In this document: piece by piece, positions 4,401-7,071 of the stretch
Layout of the letters: every line of letters begins with the position of its first letter
Numbering within the stretch: position 1 is the stretch's first letter
Source of the DNA: JBBRLG01 sp038231495
GTDB taxonomy: Bacteria > Planctomycetota > Planctomycetia > Gemmatales > Gemmataceae
Length of the DNA: 7,071 nt
Assembly: GCA_038231495.1 (NCBI GenBank)
Contig: JBBRLG010000398.1
Span: 1 to 7,071, forward strand
Direction of reading: 5' to 3'
Translations under genes and position numbers: made by a program
The notes under the pieces: model-generated
Database searches by the model: none
Seen by the model: the letters and a program-made list of their open reading frames with translations, nothing else
Told to the model about the DNA's origin: nothing

Positions 4401-7025
4401 GAGCGGCCCAAAGGCTCGTCACTGCCTACGAAGAAACCGCTGCACGCCCAGCCCGACCCCGACCGAGTGATTCCGCACCTGGCGGTCCGCACGCTCTTGT
4501 CGTTAGGGGCGGTAGACGCCTGCGTTGAAGCGGTTGATGGACCCAATGTTCATGGGGCGTTGTGGGCGCTGCGTGACATGCACGACAAGAAGGCCGTGGA
4601 CGGGCTTATCGGGAAACTGGGCACGATCCGCTCGCAGGAGGTGCGTCGCGAAATCCTGGTGACGCTGATCCGCCTCTATTACCGCGAGGCCGATTACAAG
4701 GGCGTCTGGTGGGGAATCCGCCCCGAGAACGCCGGCCCCTACTACGACGCGGTGGAGTGGGATCAGAGTCCGCGGATCGCCACGGTCATCACCAATGCCG
4801 TCCTCGACGCCGACGTGGACACGGCTTCCTTCCTTCGGTCCGAATTGGCCCGCCACCGCGTGTCACTGCGGGGTTTGCCGACGCGCCCCGAAGTCGTGAC
4901 CGGCGGCGAGAAGGAGGTTCCGGTGGTTGTCCCCAAGGCCGATCCGAAAAACGCCGACCAGATCGGTAACCTGACGTATGAGGCCGCGGCCAAGCGGGCG
5001 CTGGCTCAGAAGGGGAATGCGGTGAAGGGGAAGGCGTTGTTCAAGGCGCAATTGTGCAGCGCCTGCCACACCGACGCGGACGGCCAGACCCTGAAGGGGC
5101 CGCACATGGTGGACATCGGCAAGCGCTACAACGCGGCCGAATTGGTGGAAGCGGTTTTGAAGCCGAGCGCCAAGATCGCCCAGGGATTCGAGACGTACCT
5201 GTTCGACATGAAGGACGGCAGGACGTTCAACGGTTTCGTCGTCAGCGAAAGCGCCCGTGCCGTGCTGGTTCGAGACGCCTCCGGCGTGCAACGCGAACTG
5301 CAACGGTCGCAAATCGAGTCCCGGACAATCCAGAAGCAGTCGCTGATGCCCGACGGGATCGTCAACAACTTGACGCCCGAAGACCTGGCCGACCTGATCG
5401 CCTATCTCCAGTCCTTGACGGGCGGCGACCAGTCGAAACAGCCGGTGCCCCCTCGCGCGCCCGGTGCCGACGAGCCGACCCCGCAAACACGGGCGGCCCA
5501 GCCCGGTGCCGGTGCTGCGCCGGCACCCGTGACAATGAACGCCCAGCAAGACCACCAGAACATGCTGGACCAACTGAAAATCCCTGCGTCTGCAATGCGA
5601 CGGGGGCCGAGCGGGATGAACCCACAGGCGGCAGACTTCCAAAACAACGACGAAGCCAAGGCCAACCCCTGGCCAAATTTGCCGGAAATGATGGTGACCA
5701 AGGCCCGCAAACCGGTAGACACGCCGGAGCTGTGGTGGACGGTGCGCCGTCCCGAAATTGTGGAGTATTTCGATGCCGAGGTCTACGGCCGGGTGCCCAA
5801 GGACGTGCCCAAAGTGACCTGGGAGGTTGCTCCTGCCAAGGATGGCGATGCCAAAGGTCCAACCGTAACCAAGCGGCTTATTGGGCGCGTCGACAACGCC
5901 GCGTGCCCGGCCATCTCGGTGAATATCCAGCTGACGCTGATACTACCGGCCGACGCCAAAGGACCGGTGCCGGTCATGATGGACTTCGGCGGCGGCGGCG
6001 GCCAGCAGCAGTACCTCGCCAAAGGGTGGGGCTACGCCATACTAAGCCCCGGCAGCATCCAGGCGGACAACGGCGGCGGCCTGACGCGCGGCATTATTGG
6101 CCTGACAAACAAGGGCCAACCGCGCAAACCGGAAGACTGGGGTGCGTTGCGAGCGTGGGCGTGGGGCGCGAGCCGGGCACTGGATTACCTTGAATCCGAC
6201 AAGGCCGTGGACGCCAAACAGGTCGGAATTTCCGGCCTTTCCCGCTATGGCAAGGCAGCGCTCGTCGCCATGGCCTACGAAACGCGCTTCGCCATCGGTC
6301 TGATCGGCTCCTCCGGTGAGGGCGGGGCAAAGTTGCACCGCCGCAACTGGGGTGAGCAAGTGGAAAACTTGACGGGCAGCGGTGAATACCATTGGATGGC
6401 AGGCGCATTCCTGAAATACGGCGGACCGCTGGCCCCGTGCGATCTGCCCGTGGACTCCCATGAACTTATCGCCTTGTGCGCCCCGCGGCCGACGTTCATC
6501 AGTTACGGCGCCTCAACCGGTGCCGGCGCGGAGGGAACGTGGGTGGACCAGAAGGGGAGCTTCATGGCCACCGTCGCCGCCGGGCCGGCCTACAAACTGC
6601 TTGGCAAGAAAGACCTCGGGACCGCCGAGATGCCTCCGGTTGAGACGGCGTTGGTAGACGGCGAGTTGGCGTGGCGCATGCACAAGGGCGGGCACACGAC
6701 GGGTCCGAACATCGACACGTTCGTGACCTGGGCGTCCCGCTATATCAAGACGTCTTCCGATCCGGCGAAGAGCGCGCCCGCCGAAAAAACACCCCCCCCG
6801 CCGCCCAAGCCGCCGCGTGGCTCTCCAGATCCGACGGCACCAGTCGCCCGTACCGATGAGAACTCGCGCCTCGCTCATCAGCAACTGCTCGAGAAGGCCA
6901 AGAAAGGCCGAATTAACGTGTATTTTGTAGGCGACTCCATCACGCGCCGCTGGGGCGCCACCGACTACCCCGACTTCCTGGCCAACTGGAAGAAGAATTG
7001 TAACCGTTCACTGCCCTGCGAGTAG
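1425..7025 (+). CDS. Giant exported fusion: CotH-like, PVC dehydrogenase, HEAT, cytochrome c, CE15 esterase, truncated SGNH
   Basis: The product is about 1866 residues, numbered here from GTG 1425. Residues 1-33 form a Sec signal (RR, a long hydrophobic core, cleavage near VEA-A). Residues 53-390 are CotH-kinase-like, with GHNYCLY (H320) and a DLE at 339-341 where DLD/DLN is usual. A helical and Gly/Pro-rich linker runs to about 500. Residues 504-845 are the PVC-type glucose/sorbosone-dehydrogenase-like propeller, with GGDHATNG (H629) and TGLRNPFDIG. Residues 850-1160 are HEAT-like helices. CSACH (C1211, C1214, H1215) with candidate distal M1308 marks the family's cytochrome c. After a Pro/Ala linker, residues 1370-1780 are a CE15 glucuronoyl-esterase-like alpha/beta hydrolase: GLSRYGK (S1606), SGEGG (E1632, possible acid) and HKGGH (H1757). 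Residues 1815-1858 begin an SGNH hydrolase (GDS, S1838) that is cut off. It probably acts in the periplasm or at the surface; a substrate of glucuronoxylan or lignin-carbohydrate esters is inference. An ATG at 1290 would add 45 residues. Confidence 0.85.
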   Translation: MSRRLLQGMIALTFAGLLLCFVLVARSTTVEAADGKEPAAKEALGKDVFGETKVLTIHLEISAKEYETLQPPAAGFGPPGGAQPAPKDPKDQRQSERNLFGTEFSWVQGDLSAEGKTYKQVGLRYSGEITYFASAQGLKRPFKIEFNQFADQQFHGLTSLQLHAMPMDPAKGREVLAYSVFRASGVPAPRTAFAEVTLTVPGKYDKEYLGLYTVVENVDKTFLQDRFGADKGVLMKPFQVRSVDQFGDDWDRYKGPYRPQSEPTKEEAKRVMAFTGLVNKAGDDEFKKEIESYLDVDEFLHFLAANALTSNRESVFALGHNYCLYLNPKTNKFVFLPGDLEFALGNFLLMGTADQLMDLSLTHPYAGENKLVDRLLAIKDVSEKYQKLLKELAEKTFTKEQLLKQIEAVEQVTKEPLAKEKQAAEARKEAAPGFGPPGGGAAAQPPSLQTFAEKRTASVATQLAGKGKGYVPAGFGFGPPGGGGGPGGGAPNQPIDEKTFRDTVKAPDGFDVSLFAAPPKVNYPVALAAAPTGELFVAVDEQGSIGRTPGGGKVLRCVDKNGTGKVDEVTVFAKMDHPRGLIYQDGNLWVLHSTFLSVYHDGGNGVADKSEVLVTGLTSDMVNQRGGDHATNGIRMGLDGWIYIAVGDYGPPEAKGKDGSKITMRGGIVRVRPDGTDLEIFVTGLRNPFDIGMDPFMNLFTRDNDDNRAGGWDIRVSHLIQGAYYGYSQHYANFPDEIMPPLGQFGGGSGTGNLYLQDERWPEKYRNVLYTGDWGRSEVYRHELRPNGSTFDLKQEVFLNIPRPTGIDMDGSGRLYVASWRGGEASNYVGPNVGFVARVMPRGLKPTPFPKLREAELAQLIEYLSGPNSVARLHSQREILRRGRKAESTAALVKLASEATAHLEGRVAAVFALKQLDGKDAHPALLKLAEDAVLREFALRALTDRKKELDGLTLKRFVAALTDESPRVRAQALISLARLNDVSAAKSILPLTERPKGSSLPTKKPLHAQPDPDRVIPHLAVRTLLSLGAVDACVEAVDGPNVHGALWALRDMHDKKAVDGLIGKLGTIRSQEVRREILVTLIRLYYREADYKGVWWGIRPENAGPYYDAVEWDQSPRIATVITNAVLDADVDTASFLRSELARHRVSLRGLPTRPEVVTGGEKEVPVVVPKADPKNADQIGNLTYEAAAKRALAQKGNAVKGKALFKAQLCSACHTDADGQTLKGPHMVDIGKRYNAAELVEAVLKPSAKIAQGFETYLFDMKDGRTFNGFVVSESARAVLVRDASGVQRELQRSQIESRTIQKQSLMPDGIVNNLTPEDLADLIAYLQSLTGGDQSKQPVPPRAPGADEPTPQTRAAQPGAGAAPAPVTMNAQQDHQNMLDQLKIPASAMRRGPSGMNPQAADFQNNDEAKANPWPNLPEMMVTKARKPVDTPELWWTVRRPEIVEYFDAEVYGRVPKDVPKVTWEVAPAKDGDAKGPTVTKRLIGRVDNAACPAISVNIQLTLILPADAKGPVPVMMDFGGGGGQQQYLAKGWGYAILSPGSIQADNGGGLTRGIIGLTNKGQPRKPEDWGALRAWAWGASRALDYLESDKAVDAKQVGISGLSRYGKAALVAMAYETRFAIGLIGSSGEGGAKLHRRNWGEQVENLTGSGEYHWMAGAFLKYGGPLAPCDLPVDSHELIALCAPRPTFISYGASTGAGAEGTWVDQKGSFMATVAAGPAYKLLGKKDLGTAEMPPVETALVDGELAWRMHKGGHTTGPNIDTFVTWASRYIKTSSDPAKSAPAEKTPPPPPKPPRGSPDPTAPVARTDENSRLAHQQLLEKAKKGRINVYFVGDSITRRWGATDYPDFLANWKKNCNRSLPCE
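6784..6799 (+). repeat. Homopolymer tract A6-CA-C8 in the CE15-SGNH linker
   Basis: Six A (6784-6789) and eight C (6792-6799) lie in the Pro/Lys-rich linker joining the CE15 and SGNH modules. Such runs are prone to slippage in replication and to sequencing error. A length change here would uncouple the SGNH part from the rest. Confidence 0.85.
6870..6999 (+). other. Truncated SGNH/GDSL hydrolase module within the large gene
   Basis: The segment reads AHQQLLEKAKKGRINVYFVG and then DSITRRWG, with the nucleophile Ser at 6936-6938, and ends LANWKKN. This is block I of planctomycete SGNH carbohydrate-esterase domains. The later blocks (Gly, Asn, and the Asp-x-x-His near the end) are absent, so about 150 residues are missing. 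The final nine residues before the stop (CNRSLPCE region) do not resemble the family and are translated from the adjoining inserted DNA. Confidence 0.7.
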
Positions 7026-7071
7026 TGCCGGGGCTTGAAGGCCGCCACGATGAGCCACCAACGAATGATAC
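7000..7071 (+). mobile_element. Probable insertion sequence terminus (IS66-like), partial
   Basis: SGNH homology stops at the base before GTAACCGTTCAC (7000-7011). IS66-family elements characteristically begin with GTAA, carry 20-30 bp terminal repeats and create 8-bp target duplications. None of the three downstream frames continues the SGNH domain, so a simple one-base frameshift does not explain the break. The rest of the element lies beyond the window, so the family is a suggestion only. Confidence 0.45.
7050..7071 (+). CDS. Possible first ORF of the inserted element (partial)
   Basis: An ATG at 7050 follows GAAGG (7037-7041) with an 8-base spacer, a good ribosome binding site. Seven codons (MSHQRMI) are visible before the window ends. 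IS66-type elements place their first small ORF within about 100 bp of the end, which fits this position. There is too little sequence to identify the product. Confidence 0.3.

Noticed and set aside
5054..6193. 379-codon plus-strand frame overlapping the cytochrome and CE15 region
   Set aside because: It is the +1 shadow, Arg/Gln/Pro-rich, whereas the main frame shows CSACH and the esterase motifs.
6996..7025. Simple frameshift as the cause of the early SGNH stop
   Set aside because: None of the three frames after 7000 continues the SGNH family, so a replacement of sequence fits better than a one-base error.
1..7071. CRISPR array, tRNA or rRNA gene
   Set aside because: No regularly spaced repeats, cloverleaf or rRNA-like segments were seen; the only tandem repeat is the two-copy 15-bp unit inside a small gene.

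Overview
The window looks like a piece of a planctomycete chromosome, most likely from the Gemmataceae or a close relative. The DNA is GC-rich with GC-biased third positions. Its dominant gene carries the heme-binding dehydrogenase and CxxCH module that is expanded in Planctomycetes and Verrucomicrobia. This placement is inferred from protein families; no marker gene is present.

Layout. Positions 1-110 hold the C-terminal tail of an unidentified ORF, possibly a transposase. It abuts a beheaded HNH endonuclease remnant (about 140-289). Positions 290-517 show two hairpins and no gene I can support. On the minus strand, a 68-codon hypothetical gene (1189-983) is followed by a DUF6941-like gene (913-518); they look like a two-gene unit. 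A 235-bp divergent intergenic region (1190-1424) separates them from one very large plus-strand gene (1425-7025). The last 72 bases (7000-7071) look like the end of an insertion sequence, probably IS66-like, with a possible first ORF starting at 7050.

The large gene is the centrepiece. Its product is exported and joins a signal peptide, a CotH-kinase-like domain, a PVC-type sugar-dehydrogenase-like beta-propeller, HEAT-like helices, a CSACH cytochrome c domain, a CE15 glucuronoyl-esterase-like domain, and the first block of an SGNH/GDSL esterase. Each module is known separately. Having them in one reading frame is unusual and suggests a periplasmic or surface machine coupling electron transfer to cleavage of hemicellulose or lignin-carbohydrate esters. 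That role is inference. The SGNH domain stops just after its GDS motif, exactly where a GTAA terminus begins, so the present gene end looks like an insertion scar.

The gene block is therefore flanked by possible mobile DNA on both sides, and each side has broken a gene: the HNH gene on the left and the SGNH module on the right.
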